Positions 33,885 through 42,965 of a DNA stretch of 64,000 nt are shown in pieces (within the stretch, counting starts at the first letter, position 1; each line of letters starts with the position of its first letter). The translations under genes and the position numbers were made by a program. Below the pieces are notes generated by a model. It was not told where the DNA came from, ran no database searches, and saw nothing but the letters and a program-made list of their open reading frames with translations. The DNA comes from Imbroritus primus (GTDB taxonomy: Bacteria; Pseudomonadota; Gammaproteobacteria; Burkholderiales; Burkholderiaceae): contig NZ_OZ201293.1 in the NCBI RefSeq assembly GCF_964332355.1, forward strand, positions 2,480,001-2,544,000, read 5' to 3'.

Positions 33885-34808
33885 TCAGAAACGGCCGCAG
33901 AGCAGGTATTCCATCAATGCCTTCTGCACATGCAGGCGGTTCTCCGCCTCGTCCCACACCACGCTTTGCGGGCCGTCGATCACTTCGGCCTGGACTTCCT
34001 CGCCGCGATGCGCGGGCAGGCAATGCATGAACAGGGCCTGCGGATCGGCCAGCGCCATCATGTCGGTGGTCACCATCCAGTTCTTGAAGGCCCGCAGGCG
34101 GGCTTCGTTCTCGGCCTCGAAGCCCATGCTCGTCCACACGTCGGTGGTCACCAGATGCGCGCCGGCAGCAGCCTGCATTGGATCTTCGAACACTTTCACA
34201 TACGGCTGCGCCGACGGCGAGACCATGGCCGGATCAAGCTGGTACCCGACCGGTGCGGAAAAATGGAAGGTGAAGCCGAGGCTCTCGGCCGCCTGGATCC
34301 AGGTGTACGACATGTTGTTGGCATCGCCGATCCACGCCACGATCTTGCCGGCGATGGGGCCGCGATGCTCGATGTAGGTGAAGATGTCGGCCAGCACCTG
34401 GCACGGATGGTATTCGTTGGTCAATCCGTTGATCACCGGCACGCGCGAATGTTTGGCGAAGCGCTCGATGATGTCCTGGCCGAAGGTGCGGATCATGATG
34501 ATGTCCACCATGCGCGAAATCACTTCCGCCGAGTCCTCGATCGGCTCACCGCGACCGAGCTGCGAATCGCGCGTGTTCAGAAACACGGCGTGGCCGCCCA
34601 GCTGGTGCACGCCTGCTTCGAACGACAGTCGCGTACGCGTGGAGCTCTTCTCGAAGATCATGGCCAGCGTGCGGTCATGCAGCGGGTGCCATTTCTCGTA
34701 GTTCTTGAACTTGGCTTTGAGAATGCCCGCGCGCTCGAGCACATAGACCACTTCGTCGCGCGTCAGATCGTCAAACTTCAGATAGTGCTTGATGGGTGCT
34801 TGCGACAT
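33885..34808 (-). CDS. argF: Ornithine carbamoyltransferase
   Basis: The enzyme makes citrulline from ornithine and carbamoyl phosphate. The 307-residue product has the carbamoyl phosphate loop SSTRTRLSFEAG near residue 55, LGRGEPIEDSAEV, the HPCQVLAD region, WIGDANNMSYTW, and the late active-site HCLPAHRGEEV near 268. Ornithine specificity is supported by the DANN and HCLPAHR motifs. Together with argG it covers two consecutive arginine-pathway steps. Confidence 0.96.
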   Translation of the reverse strand: MSQAPIKHYLKFDDLTRDEVVYVLERAGILKAKFKNYEKWHPLHDRTLAMIFEKSSTRTRLSFEAGVHQLGGHAVFLNTRDSQLGRGEPIEDSAEVISRMVDIIMIRTFGQDIIERFAKHSRVPVINGLTNEYHPCQVLADIFTYIEHRGPIAGKIVAWIGDANNMSYTWIQAAESLGFTFHFSAPVGYQLDPAMVSPSAQPYVKVFEDPMQAAAGAHLVTTDVWTSMGFEAENEARLRAFKNWMVTTDMMALADPQALFMHCLPAHRGEEVQAEVIDGPQSVVWDEAENRLHVQKALMEYLLCGRF

Positions 34809-35449
34809 AAAACGAAACAGGCGGCCGTGTGGCCCATGGACCGAAGCCTGGGCTGAGCCGCCTTGGATTGATTAAGTCTTGAATCATAAGGGATTTCCGC
34901 AAGAATGGCGAGGCTTGGGGTGCGCCGGCAAGCACGCGCGTCATTCCGCGCACCGATGCCGCCCCGGGAAGATGGCATACGCACACCCGACAGCGACAAG
35001 CCAAATCACAGGTAAGGCTTGCATCACCCGCGGGGTTGCTGGCCATACCGCGTCGCGCGGTCACGCGCAGACAGCGCTTGCAATCGGCATTCCCAGTGCG
35101 GGATGCTGACGGGGCTCCATGCCATCCGGGCACCCAGGCGTACGATCAGGCCCCATGCCCGGACACCTGATACACATCGCCCTGTCACACGGAGGTATCA
35201 CGCTTGGAAGACCGCTCCAACCCCAGCTTCACCGACCGTCGTACCTCTCCGGCTACCCCCTCGGGGAGCAGCATCAAGTCTTATATAAGATATAATACTT
35301 GCCGACTTTCCGGTGGCTGCGTGTACCCCTGCGCAACGCCGGGCAGGCGGGCCGGCGCCCTGCGCCAGCCTCCATCGCCGGCCACCCGCGTCCGTTGCGT
35401 CACCGCGCAGCGGGCCGGTGGATGAGCGAACCCGCACATCAGAGCCGAT
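34809..35449. other. Long intergenic region between divergent argF and the DUF3579 gene
   Basis: This is the largest non-coding gap in the window (641 bases). It must carry the argF promoter and the DUF3579 promoter. I see the TCTTATATAAGA palindrome at 35279 and an overlapping TATAAT. The rest is GC-rich, with open frames that show no ribosome-binding site or family similarity. A small RNA is possible but nothing in the sequence demonstrates it. Confidence 0.5.
35279..35296 (+). promoter_or_regulatory. TCTTATATAAGA palindrome adjoining a -10 hexamer
   Basis: The 12-mer at 35279-35290 is identical to that at 3816-3827. Here it abuts TATAAT (35291-35296), so a protein bound to it would cover the spacer of the putative promoter of the downstream DUF3579 gene. 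Confidence 0.5.
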
Positions 35450-35752
35450 ATGACACCCTCACCGCGCGAGTATTTCATCCAAGGCGTTACCAAGGCCGGC
35501 AAACCGTTTCGCCCTAGCGACTGGGCCGAACGCCTGTGCGGCGTCATGTCGCAGTTCCGGCCGCCGGAAGATACCGGAGACCCGCGTTTTACGTTTTCGC
35601 CGTATGTGCGCCCGGTGATGTCTGGGGGGGTGAAATGCGTGGTGGTAGATGTACGCCTGCGCGACATCGAGCCGAAAGCGCTCGACTTCGTGCTCAACTT
35701 TGCGCGCGACAACGATCTGCAGCTGGTGGAAGCGTGCTCGATGCCTGACTGA
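35450..35752 (+). CDS. DUF3579 domain-containing protein
   Basis: The 100-residue protein matches DUF3579, a small family found mainly in betaproteobacteria: YFIQGVTKAGKPFRPSDWAERLCGVMSQF, RFTFSPYVRPVMSGGVKCVVVD, and ALDFVLNFARDNDLQLVEAC. No function is established. It usually lies near argF and rpsT, as here. The start ATG has no strong ribosome-binding site; the -10 at 35291 implies a leader of about 150 bases. A two-way terminator separates it from convergent rpsT. Confidence 0.88.
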   Translation: MTPSPREYFIQGVTKAGKPFRPSDWAERLCGVMSQFRPPEDTGDPRFTFSPYVRPVMSGGVKCVVVDVRLRDIEPKALDFVLNFARDNDLQLVEACSMPD

Positions 35753-35852
35753 GCCGCCCGGCACGGCCGAAAACACCGGACAACCCGCCGCCTGCGCAGC
35801 AGACCATTGCCGCTGGCAGCCTTGCCGGGGCAACGCCGGTGAGAGAGACGAC

Positions 35853-35877
35853 AAAAACCCGCCAATGGCGGGTTTTT
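35853..35877. terminator. Bidirectional terminator between DUF3579 gene and rpsT
   Basis: AAAAACCCGCC-AAT-GGCGGGTTTTT is a perfect stem with T-runs on both strands, located between two converging genes. Confidence 0.92.
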
Positions 35878-35935
35878 CATACTCCCGGCAGTGCGGGAGC
35901 CGAACAGCGGAGATCCGCTGCGCCTGCCTGACCGC

Positions 35936-36208
35936 TTAAGCGGCGGCGGCCATGCTCTTGATGGCGGCGCTCAGGCGAGCCTTGTGACGGGCAGCCTTGT
36001 TCTTGTGGATGATTTTCTTGTCGGCGATGCTGTCGATGGTGCCTTGTGCATCCTTGAACACAGCAGCGGCAGCCGCCTTGTCGCCGGCATCGATTGCCTT
36101 GCGCACGCTCTTCACAGCGGTACGCAGACGCGAGCGCAGGCTGGAGTTGTGCAGGTTCTGCTGAACTGCCTGGCGGGCGCGCTTGCGGGCTTGTGCGGTA
36201 TTGGCCAT
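35936..36208 (-). CDS. rpsT: 30S ribosomal protein bS20
   Basis: This primary 16S rRNA-binding protein has 90 residues, very basic and helical: ANTAQARKRARQAVQQNLHNSSLRSRLRTAVKSVRKAI, KKIIHKNKAARHKARLSAAIKSM. It is full length. The gene is monocistronic and followed by the bidirectional terminator. It is divergent from murJ, the usual betaproteobacterial arrangement; the 253-base gap has TATAAT at 36373-36378 on the murJ side. Confidence 0.97.
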   Translation of the reverse strand: MANTAQARKRARQAVQQNLHNSSLRSRLRTAVKSVRKAIDAGDKAAAAAVFKDAQGTIDSIADKKIIHKNKAARHKARLSAAIKSMAAAA

Positions 36209-36461
36209 TTTTGTTCCTAATTCGCTAAATTCGGTGACTGTCGCTCACCGCCTGATCACGTTTGATCAACAAAGCCGGAGCGCAAGAATTCCTAGAATCG
36301 GCAATTATACGACGTTTTTCGCACTGAACGCAAACCCGTTGACGGGCGCGGCGGCAAAGCAAGTGGAATCCGTATAATACGCCCAACACTGACCCGCCCA
36401 ACCCTGTGGCGCCCACGCCGCATGTTGGCCTCGCCCATCCGCCGACAGGCCTCCCGCTACT

Positions 36462-38015
36462 GTGAATCTACTCAAAGCCGTCGCCACGATCAGCAGCCTG
36501 ACGATGCTCTCGCGCATCACCGGCCTGATCCGCGAAACGCTGATCGCCCGGGCGTTCGGCGCCTCGGAATTCACCGACGCCTTCAATGTCGCCTTCCGCA
36601 TTCCGAACCTGCTGCGCCGGCTGTTCGCCGAAGGCGCGTTCTCTCAGGCCTTCGTGCCGATCCTGGGCGAGTACCGTAACCGCCACGGCGAACCGGCGGC
36701 GCGCGAGCTGATCGACGCCGTAACGGTAGTGATGGCCTGGGTACTGGTGGCCGTCTCGCTGCTCGGCGTGATCGCCGCGCCGCTCATCGTCACCCTGGTC
36801 GCCACCGGCTTCCGCGGGCAGGAAAATGATGCCTATCTGTCGGCCGTGTTCATGACGCGCGTCATGTTCCCGTACATCGGCCTCATTTCACTGGTGGCGC
36901 TGGCCTCTGGCATTCTCAACACGTGGCGCAAATTTGCCGTGCCGGCCTTCACGCCGGTACTGCTGAACCTCAGCTTTATCGTCGCCACGTTGTTCGTCGC
37001 GCCGCACCTCGATACGCCGATTTATGCGCAGGCCTTTGCCGTGCTGGTCGGCGGGGTCCTGCAACTGGCCCTGCAGGTGCCGGCGCTGCTCAAGCTCGGC
37101 ATGCTGCCGCGCCTGTCGTTCCATTTCCTCACAGCGTGGCGCAATCCGGGCGTGCGCCGCATCCTGCGGCAGATGCTGCCCGCCACCCTGGCCGTCTCGG
37201 TGGCGCAGATCAGCCTGATCATCAATACCAATATCGCCTCGCGGCTCGAGGCCGGCAGCGTCTCGTGGCTGACCTACGCCGACCGCCTGATGGAGTTCCC
37301 GACTGCGCTGCTCGGCGTGGCCCTCGGCACGGTACTGCTGCCCAGCCTGTCCAAGGCCAATGCGGAAAACAATGTGGCGGAATACTCAGGCCTGCTCGAC
37401 TGGGGCCTGCGCCTGACCTGCCTGCTGGCCGCGCCAGCGGCCGTCGGTCTGTTCGTGTTCGGCACGCCGCTGACCGCCACGCTGTTCCATTACGGCAAAT
37501 TCAGCGCACTCGATGTGGAGATGACGCGCCAGGCGCTCGTGTTCTACGGCGTCGGTCTGCTCGGCCTGATCCTGATCAAGATCCTCGCGCCCGGCTTTTA
37601 TGCGCGCCAGGATATCCGCACGCCGGTCAAGATCGCGCTGGTGGTGCTGGTGGTCACGCAGTTGTCGAACCTGCTGTTCGTGCCGCAGTTCCAGCATGCC
37701 GGACTGGCGCTGTCAGTCAGCTTCGGCGCATGCGTCAACGCCCTGCTGCTGTTCATCGGCCTGCGCATGAAAGGCATCTACCATCCCGCCAGGGGCTGGG
37801 GGCTATTCACCATGCAGGTGCTGGGCGCGATCCTGATCCTCGCCGGGGTGCTCCTGTGGCTGGCCGAACACATCGACTGGCTGGCGCTGCGCGGGCAGCC
37901 GCTGCTGCGCATCGCGATGCTGGCCGGTTGCCTGGCACTGTCAGCCGTCGTGTACTTCGGTACACTGTGGGTAATGAAATTCCCGTTCTCCATGTTCCGG
38001 CGCAAGGCCATCTGA
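36462..38015 (+). CDS. murJ: Lipid II flippase MurJ
   Basis: MurJ moves lipid II across the inner membrane for peptidoglycan synthesis. The 517-residue protein has about 14 membrane segments and the family N-terminus LLKAVATISSLTMLSRITGLIRETLIARAFGASEFTDAFNVAFRIPNLLRRLFAEGAFSQAFVP, which contains the essential Arg residues. The start is GTG at 36462, chosen from this conserved start. Conserved loops such as LEAGSVSWLTYADRLMEFPTALLGVALGTVLLP near residue 263 are intact. Confidence 0.95.
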   Translation: MNLLKAVATISSLTMLSRITGLIRETLIARAFGASEFTDAFNVAFRIPNLLRRLFAEGAFSQAFVPILGEYRNRHGEPAARELIDAVTVVMAWVLVAVSLLGVIAAPLIVTLVATGFRGQENDAYLSAVFMTRVMFPYIGLISLVALASGILNTWRKFAVPAFTPVLLNLSFIVATLFVAPHLDTPIYAQAFAVLVGGVLQLALQVPALLKLGMLPRLSFHFLTAWRNPGVRRILRQMLPATLAVSVAQISLIINTNIASRLEAGSVSWLTYADRLMEFPTALLGVALGTVLLPSLSKANAENNVAEYSGLLDWGLRLTCLLAAPAAVGLFVFGTPLTATLFHYGKFSALDVEMTRQALVFYGVGLLGLILIKILAPGFYARQDIRTPVKIALVVLVVTQLSNLLFVPQFQHAGLALSVSFGACVNALLLFIGLRMKGIYHPARGWGLFTMQVLGAILILAGVLLWLAEHIDWLALRGQPLLRIAMLAGCLALSAVVYFGTLWVMKFPFSMFRRKAI

Positions 38016-38037
38016 GTGATGGCAGCGTAGCCGCAGC

Positions 38038-38124
38038 ATGAAGCGCAGCGGTTCTGACCCGGCAAGCGCAGGCCGTACACGGTGTACGGCACGCCGCTCG
38101 ACGATGCCAGAATCATTTGGACGC
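38038..38124. repeat. Palindromic interspersed repeat, copy 1
   Basis: This is related to the element at 57906-58013: ATGAAGCG.AGCGGT.CTG at the left, a GTAC-based palindrome in the middle (here the perfect GCCGTACAC-G-GTGTACGGC), and GCCAGAATCATTT at the right. The outer ends have diverged. It fills the murJ/SirB1 gap. Confidence 0.7.
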
Positions 38125-38134
38125 CGCCTTTCGC

Positions 38135-38995
38135 ATGCCCAGTACCAAGGTTCTCGATTATTTCACCAGCCTCGTCGCGGATGACGACAGCATTCCGCTC
38201 ACGGAAACCGCGCTGGCGATTGCGCTGGATGCGTACCCCGACCTCGACCTGCAGGCGGAGCTGGCCAGCATCGACATGCTCGCCGAGCGGCTGCGCAAGC
38301 AGATTCCCGGCGGCACGCCGGCCATCGACCGGCTGCGCCTGCTCAACCAGTTCTTCTACCGCGACCTGGGGTTCGGCCAGAATCCGAACGATTACTACGA
38401 TCCGGACAATTCCTACCTGAACGCCGTGCTGCGCTCGCGCCGGGGCATCCCGATCTCACTGGCCGTGCTGTACATGGAAATCGGCCAGCAGGTCGGCCTG
38501 CCGCTGAAAGGCGTGGCGTTTCCCAATCACTTCCTGCTGCGCATGTCGATTCCGGCGGGCGAGGTGATCATCGACCCGCTCAGCGGCCATACGCTGTCGA
38601 AGGAAGAACTGCAGGAGATGCTCGAACCGTTTCTCGAGAACGAGGGCCGCAGCAGCCTGGAAGACAACGGTGACGGCATCCCGCTGGGCCTGTTCCTGCA
38701 GGTGGCCTCGCACCGCGACATCATCGCGCGCATGCTGCGCAATCTGAAAGCCATTTACCTGCAGGAAGCGCGCTGGCAACGTATGCTCGGCGTACAGGAG
38801 CGGCTTGTCATCCTGCTGCCGAACTCCATCGAGGAGATCCGCGACCGTGGGCTGGCGTATGCCAATCTGGAATGCTTCCGGCCTGCGGTCGAAGACCTCG
38901 AAGCCTATCTCGAAGCCCGTCCGGACGCGAGCGATGCCGAACAACTGCGCGAGCGCCTGCCGACGCTGCGCATGATGAGCCGCAACACCAGCTGA
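38135..38995 (+). CDS. SirB1 family protein (transglutaminase-like with TPR)
   Basis: The 286-residue product matches the SirB1/UPF0162 group: LDYFTSLVADDDSIPLTETALAIA, LNQFFYRDLGFGQNPNDYYDPDNSYLNAVLRSRRGIPISLAVLYMEIGQQVGLPLKGVAFPNHFLLRM, then a C-terminal tetratricopeptide-like helical part. The first region is a transglutaminase-like fold of unknown activity. I prefer ATG 38135 over TTG 38117 because the latter lies inside an interspersed repeat. It follows murJ on the same strand. Confidence 0.87.
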   Translation: MPSTKVLDYFTSLVADDDSIPLTETALAIALDAYPDLDLQAELASIDMLAERLRKQIPGGTPAIDRLRLLNQFFYRDLGFGQNPNDYYDPDNSYLNAVLRSRRGIPISLAVLYMEIGQQVGLPLKGVAFPNHFLLRMSIPAGEVIIDPLSGHTLSKEELQEMLEPFLENEGRSSLEDNGDGIPLGLFLQVASHRDIIARMLRNLKAIYLQEARWQRMLGVQERLVILLPNSIEEIRDRGLAYANLECFRPAVEDLEAYLEARPDASDAEQLRERLPTLRMMSRNTS

Positions 38996-39093
38996 AACCG
39001 GCGGGTTGCCGGCCTGTTGCCAGACCCCTGCCCGCTACGGCGTCCTCCCTGCCAGCCTTCACTGCCGGCAGCGCGCCGGCATGACATACGCGC

Positions 39094-39732
39094 TCACGCG
39101 CGCCGCACGAGCTTCCAGAGGCCTGCCAGCAGCAGCGGACCCACGGCCGCGCACACGCCCACCAGAGCGATCGTGCTCAGGTGTTCACGCACGAACGGCA
39201 GATTACCGAAGAAGTATCCCAGGCTCACCAGTCCAACAACCCACAGCAGTGCGCCGGCGATATTGAAGAGCTGGAAACGCCGCATGTCCATCTGCGACAC
39301 GCCCGCCACAAAGGGCGCGAACGTCCGCACCACCGGGATGAAGCGCGCCGCGACCAGCATCTTGCCGCCGTGGCGCTCGTAGAAATCGTGCGTGCGGCGC
39401 AGTGCCTGCCGGTCGATCCAGCGCGATGGATGCTCGTAGATCTTGAAGCCCGTCCAGCGACCAATCGTATAGTTGACCGTGTTGCCGATCACCGCCGCCG
39501 CGACCAGTAGGGCCACCAGCAAGACAGGATGGATCGCGCCGCCCGCCGAGAAGGCGCCGGCGATGAACAGCAGCGAATCGCCGGGCAGGAACGGCAGTAC
39601 CACCAATCCCGTTTCGCAGAACACGATGGCCGCGAGAATTACATACACCCAGTTGCCGTATTGCGCGATCACCACGCCCAGCGATTTGTCGAGGTGCAGC
39701 AGCATGCCCAGCAGTTCTGTCAAGTGTTCCAT
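39094..39732 (-). CDS. DedA family membrane protein
   Basis: The 212-residue inner-membrane protein carries the DedA/SNARE-associated motifs FLPGDSLLFIAGAFSAGG, the GRWTG region, FYERHGGKMLVAARFIPVVRTFAPFVAGVSQM with the conserved Arg residues, and FNIAGALLWVVGLVSLGYFFG. DedA proteins help flip lipid carriers and maintain membrane polarity. Start 39732 (MEHLTELL) has GGGAA upstream; the frame is open to 39831 but the extension is not family-like. It is divergent from mutL. Confidence 0.92.
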   Translation of the reverse strand: MEHLTELLGMLLHLDKSLGVVIAQYGNWVYVILAAIVFCETGLVVLPFLPGDSLLFIAGAFSAGGAIHPVLLVALLVAAAVIGNTVNYTIGRWTGFKIYEHPSRWIDRQALRRTHDFYERHGGKMLVAARFIPVVRTFAPFVAGVSQMDMRRFQLFNIAGALLWVVGLVSLGYFFGNLPFVREHLSTIALVGVCAAVGPLLLAGLWKLVRRA

Positions 39733-39909
39733 GGTGTTCCCGTCCTGGCCGGCGCGCACGCCGTGTTCCAAAGGCAGGCATGATACCGCGCCCGGCCATC
39801 CGGCCTCCTGATCGTGCCGCGCTCTGACCACGGCAGATCACCACAAGCCGCTGCGGGCCGCAGCGAACCGCCGTGCCCTCCCCGGGCCGCTGCCAGACGC
39901 CAACCACCG

Positions 39910-39922
39910 TATAATTCGGCGA
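39910..39922 (+). promoter_or_regulatory. Candidate leaderless promoter of mutL
   Basis: A perfect TATAAT (39910-39915) ends 7 bases before the A of the mutL ATG, so transcription would start at the start codon. No Shine-Dalgarno sequence fits between them. Confidence 0.5.
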
Positions 39923-41823
39923 TGTCCGCCGAAACCCGTTCCGCCCTTTCCTCCCGCCGCGCCATCCGGCCGTTGCCGGACCAGCTCGTCAGCCAGATCG
40001 CCGCCGGCGAGGTGGTGGAACGTCCCGCCTCGGTGGTGAAGGAACTGCTCGAGAACGCCGTCGATTCCGGCGCAACGCAACTGCAGGTACGCCTCGAAGA
40101 AGGCGGCGTGCGGCGCATCCTGATCGCCGACAACGGCGGCGGCATCCCGGCCGACGAACTACCGTTCGCGCTGATGCGCCATGCCACCAGCAAGATCGCC
40201 ACGCTCGGCGAGCTGGAGTCGGTGCTGACGCTCGGTTTTCGCGGCGAGGCGCTGGCCTCGATCGCCTCGGTCTCGCGCCTGACGCTCACCAGCCGCACCG
40301 CAGACGCCGCGCATGCCACGCAGATCGACGCCGACAACGGCGCCATGCAGCCGGCTGCAGGCGGTGCCGGTACCACGGTGGACGTGCAGCATCTGTACTT
40401 CAATACACCGGCGCGCCGCAAATTTCTCAAGACCGAACAGACCGAGCTTGGCCACTGCCTCGACATGATCCGTCGCGTGGCGCTGGCACGGCCCGACATT
40501 GCCATCTCGGTGCACCACAATGGCAAGCCGCTCGAGCACTGGAACGCCAGCGATGCCGCGGTTCGCACGGCCCAGGTACTCGGCAACGACTTCGCGCAGG
40601 CGCGCCTGCCACTCGACGAAAGCGCCGATACCGTCCACCTCTATGGATTCGTCGGCCTGCCCACTGCCTCGCGCGGGCGGCCAGACCAGCAGTATTTCTT
40701 CGTGAACGGCCGCTTCGTGCGCGACAAGCTGCTCACGCATGCCGTGCGCAGCGCCTACCAGGATGTCTTGCACGGTGATCGCTTCCCGGCCTATGTCCTG
40801 TGCCTCGACCTGCCGCCCGAAGCGGTGGATGTGAACGTCCATCCCTCCAAGATCGAAGTGCGCTTCCGCGAATCGCGCGCCATCCACCAACTGGTGTACC
40901 ACGCCGTGCAGCGCGTGCTCGCCAAGCAGGCAGGTGAACAGGGCGACAGCCTGCGGACCACGCCCGCGCCGGTGCTGCCGCCCTCGGATGCGCTCACCTG
41001 GATCCGCAGCGATGCCGCGCGCCAAACCAGCCTCGGCATCGCCCAGCCCCGCCAGGAATACCTGGCGATGATGCGCGGCGATCCGCTGCCGGCGACGAGT
41101 CGGCCGGCGTGGCTCGATGCGCCGGTGGCCATGCCGTCGTCATCCCTGCCGACGCAACCGGGCATGTCACCGATGGCGGACACGCCGCCGGCAGCCTTCG
41201 AGGCCACCCTCCCGCAGAACGCTGCCATGACTGGTGAAGCGCACCCGCTCGGCTTCGCCCTGGCGCAGCTGCATGGCATCTATGTGCTGGCGCAGAACGC
41301 GCGCGGTCTGGTGCTCGTCGACATGCACGCGGCCCACGAACGGATTCTCTACGAGCAGATCAAGCACGCGCTCGATGCGCGGGACCTCACCGTCCAGCCG
41401 CTGCTGATTCCGCTCACGTTCCCCGCCAGCCCGGTGGAAACCGGCACGGCGGAAGAACACCGCGAAACGCTGACGTTGCTCGGCTTCGACATTGCCGCAG
41501 TCTCGCCCACCGTACTCGCCGTGCGCGCCGTGCCGGCGCTGCTGCAAGACGCCGACGTGGAAGCGCTGGCGCGCGACGTGCTGCGCGACCTGCATGCCTA
41601 CGGCGGCTCACGCGTGCTGGCCGAACGCCGCAATGAACTGCTGGCGACACTGGCCTGCCATAGCGCCGTACGCGCCAACCGCAAGCTGACGCTTGAGGAA
41701 ATGAACGCCCTGCTGCGCCAGATGGAAGCCACCGAACGCGCCGATCAGTGCAATCATGGCCGCCCCACGTGGGTGCAACTGCCGCTCGCCGATCTCGACC
41801 GCCTTTTCCTGCGGGGGCAGTGA
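39922..41823 (+). CDS. mutL: DNA mismatch repair protein MutL
   Basis: MutL couples MutS mismatch recognition to strand incision. The 633-residue product has the GHKL ATPase motifs: QLVSQIAAGEVVERPASVVKELLENAVDSGA, IADNGGGI, RHATSKIATLGELESVLTLGFRGEALASIASVS and GTTVDVQHLYFNTPARRKF. A variable Pro/Ser-rich linker (about 345-430) leads to the C-terminal dimer domain (LVDMHAAHERILYEQ, LATLACHSAVRANRKLTLEEM, CNHGRPTW). The start is set by the -10 position; the frame is open further upstream. It is followed 2 bases later by miaA. Confidence 0.96.
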   Translation: MSAETRSALSSRRAIRPLPDQLVSQIAAGEVVERPASVVKELLENAVDSGATQLQVRLEEGGVRRILIADNGGGIPADELPFALMRHATSKIATLGELESVLTLGFRGEALASIASVSRLTLTSRTADAAHATQIDADNGAMQPAAGGAGTTVDVQHLYFNTPARRKFLKTEQTELGHCLDMIRRVALARPDIAISVHHNGKPLEHWNASDAAVRTAQVLGNDFAQARLPLDESADTVHLYGFVGLPTASRGRPDQQYFFVNGRFVRDKLLTHAVRSAYQDVLHGDRFPAYVLCLDLPPEAVDVNVHPSKIEVRFRESRAIHQLVYHAVQRVLAKQAGEQGDSLRTTPAPVLPPSDALTWIRSDAARQTSLGIAQPRQEYLAMMRGDPLPATSRPAWLDAPVAMPSSSLPTQPGMSPMADTPPAAFEATLPQNAAMTGEAHPLGFALAQLHGIYVLAQNARGLVLVDMHAAHERILYEQIKHALDARDLTVQPLLIPLTFPASPVETGTAEEHRETLTLLGFDIAAVSPTVLAVRAVPALLQDADVEALARDVLRDLHAYGGSRVLAERRNELLATLACHSAVRANRKLTLEEMNALLRQMEATERADQCNHGRPTWVQLPLADLDRLFLRGQ

Positions 41824-41825
41824 TC

Positions 41826-42797
41826 ATGTCATGCCCACCCGCCACCACTCCGCCCGTGGTCTGCCTGCTCGGGCCCACAGCTTCCGGCAAGACCGCCGCC
41901 ACGCTGGCGCTGGCGGAGCGCTTTCCGCTGGAAATCATCAGCCTCGACTCGGCGCTGGTGTATCGCGGCATGGACATCGGCACCGCCAAGCCCAGCGCAG
42001 AGGAACAGGCACGCGTACCGCACCACCTGATCGACATCATCGATCCGGCCGACAGCTATTCGGCTGCACAATTCGTGCGCGACGCCCACGACCTGATCAC
42101 GGCAATCCGCCGCCGGGGCCGCATGCCGCTGATCGCCGGCGGCACGATGCTCTACTACAAGGCGCTGACGCAAGGTCTGAATGACCTGCCCCACGCCGAT
42201 GCAGCGGTGCGCGCCCAACTCGATGCCGATGCCGCGGCGCGCGGCTGGCCGGCGCTGCATGCCGAACTTGCGGCCGTCGATCCGGTCACGGCCGCGCGCC
42301 TGCCAGCCAACGATGCACAGCGTATCCAGCGTGCGCTCGAAATCTTCCGCCTGACCGGCGTGCCCATGTCCACGCTGCTGAAGCGCCCGCCAGCCGCCGA
42401 CAGCAGCACGTTTCCAGGCCAGGCGCCGGACGACATGCTCGTCATCGCGCTCGAGCCGTCGGATCGCAGTGTGCTGCACGAACGCATCGCCGCACGCTTC
42501 GACGCCATGCTGGCAGCAGGCCTGCTCGACGAAGTCCTGGCCCTGCGCGCACGCGGCGATCTGCACCTTGGCCTGCCATCGATGCGTTGCGTCGGCTACC
42601 GGCAAGCGTGGGAATTCCTCGACGGCGCTTGCGATGCGGCCACCATGCGCGAGCGCGGTATCGCCGCCACGCGCCAGTTGTGCAAGCGCCAGCTCACCTG
42701 GCTGCGTAGCACGCCCGAACGGCGGACCATCGACTGCCTCGCGGCGGACTATGTTGCGCAAGTTGCTGCGCTGGTGGATCAGGCCTGGGGAAGTTGA
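41826..42797 (+). CDS. miaA: tRNA dimethylallyltransferase
   Basis: The enzyme prenylates A37 of tRNAs reading UNN codons. The 323-residue product has the P-loop VVCLLGPTASGKTAATLALAERFPLEIISLDSALVYRGMDIGTAKPSAEE, VPHHLIDIIDP, IAGGTMLYYKAL, PANDAQRIQRALEI and SMRCVGYRQAWEFL. It sits 2 bases after mutL, the standard mutL-miaA pair. Confidence 0.96.
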   Translation: MSCPPATTPPVVCLLGPTASGKTAATLALAERFPLEIISLDSALVYRGMDIGTAKPSAEEQARVPHHLIDIIDPADSYSAAQFVRDAHDLITAIRRRGRMPLIAGGTMLYYKALTQGLNDLPHADAAVRAQLDADAAARGWPALHAELAAVDPVTAARLPANDAQRIQRALEIFRLTGVPMSTLLKRPPAADSSTFPGQAPDDMLVIALEPSDRSVLHERIAARFDAMLAAGLLDEVLALRARGDLHLGLPSMRCVGYRQAWEFLDGACDAATMRERGIAATRQLCKRQLTWLRSTPERRTIDCLAADYVAQVAALVDQAWGS

Positions 42798-42965
42798 CAC
42801 AAGCCGCGCTGACGCGATCCCTGCCGATCCATCCTGACAGCACGATCCGTCTACGCGGCTGGCCGGCGCACAGACCCCACGCGCCCGGCAACTCCAGTCG
42901 ATCTCCAGCCTGAGATCCGCCCTCCGTCCCTGCCATTCCGCACCACACTCGGCTACCATCTCACC

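Noticed and set aside
34809..35449. Extra genes in the argF/DUF3579 gap
   Set aside because: Short open frames lack a ribosome-binding site and family features; no clear RNA hairpin or T-run was found.
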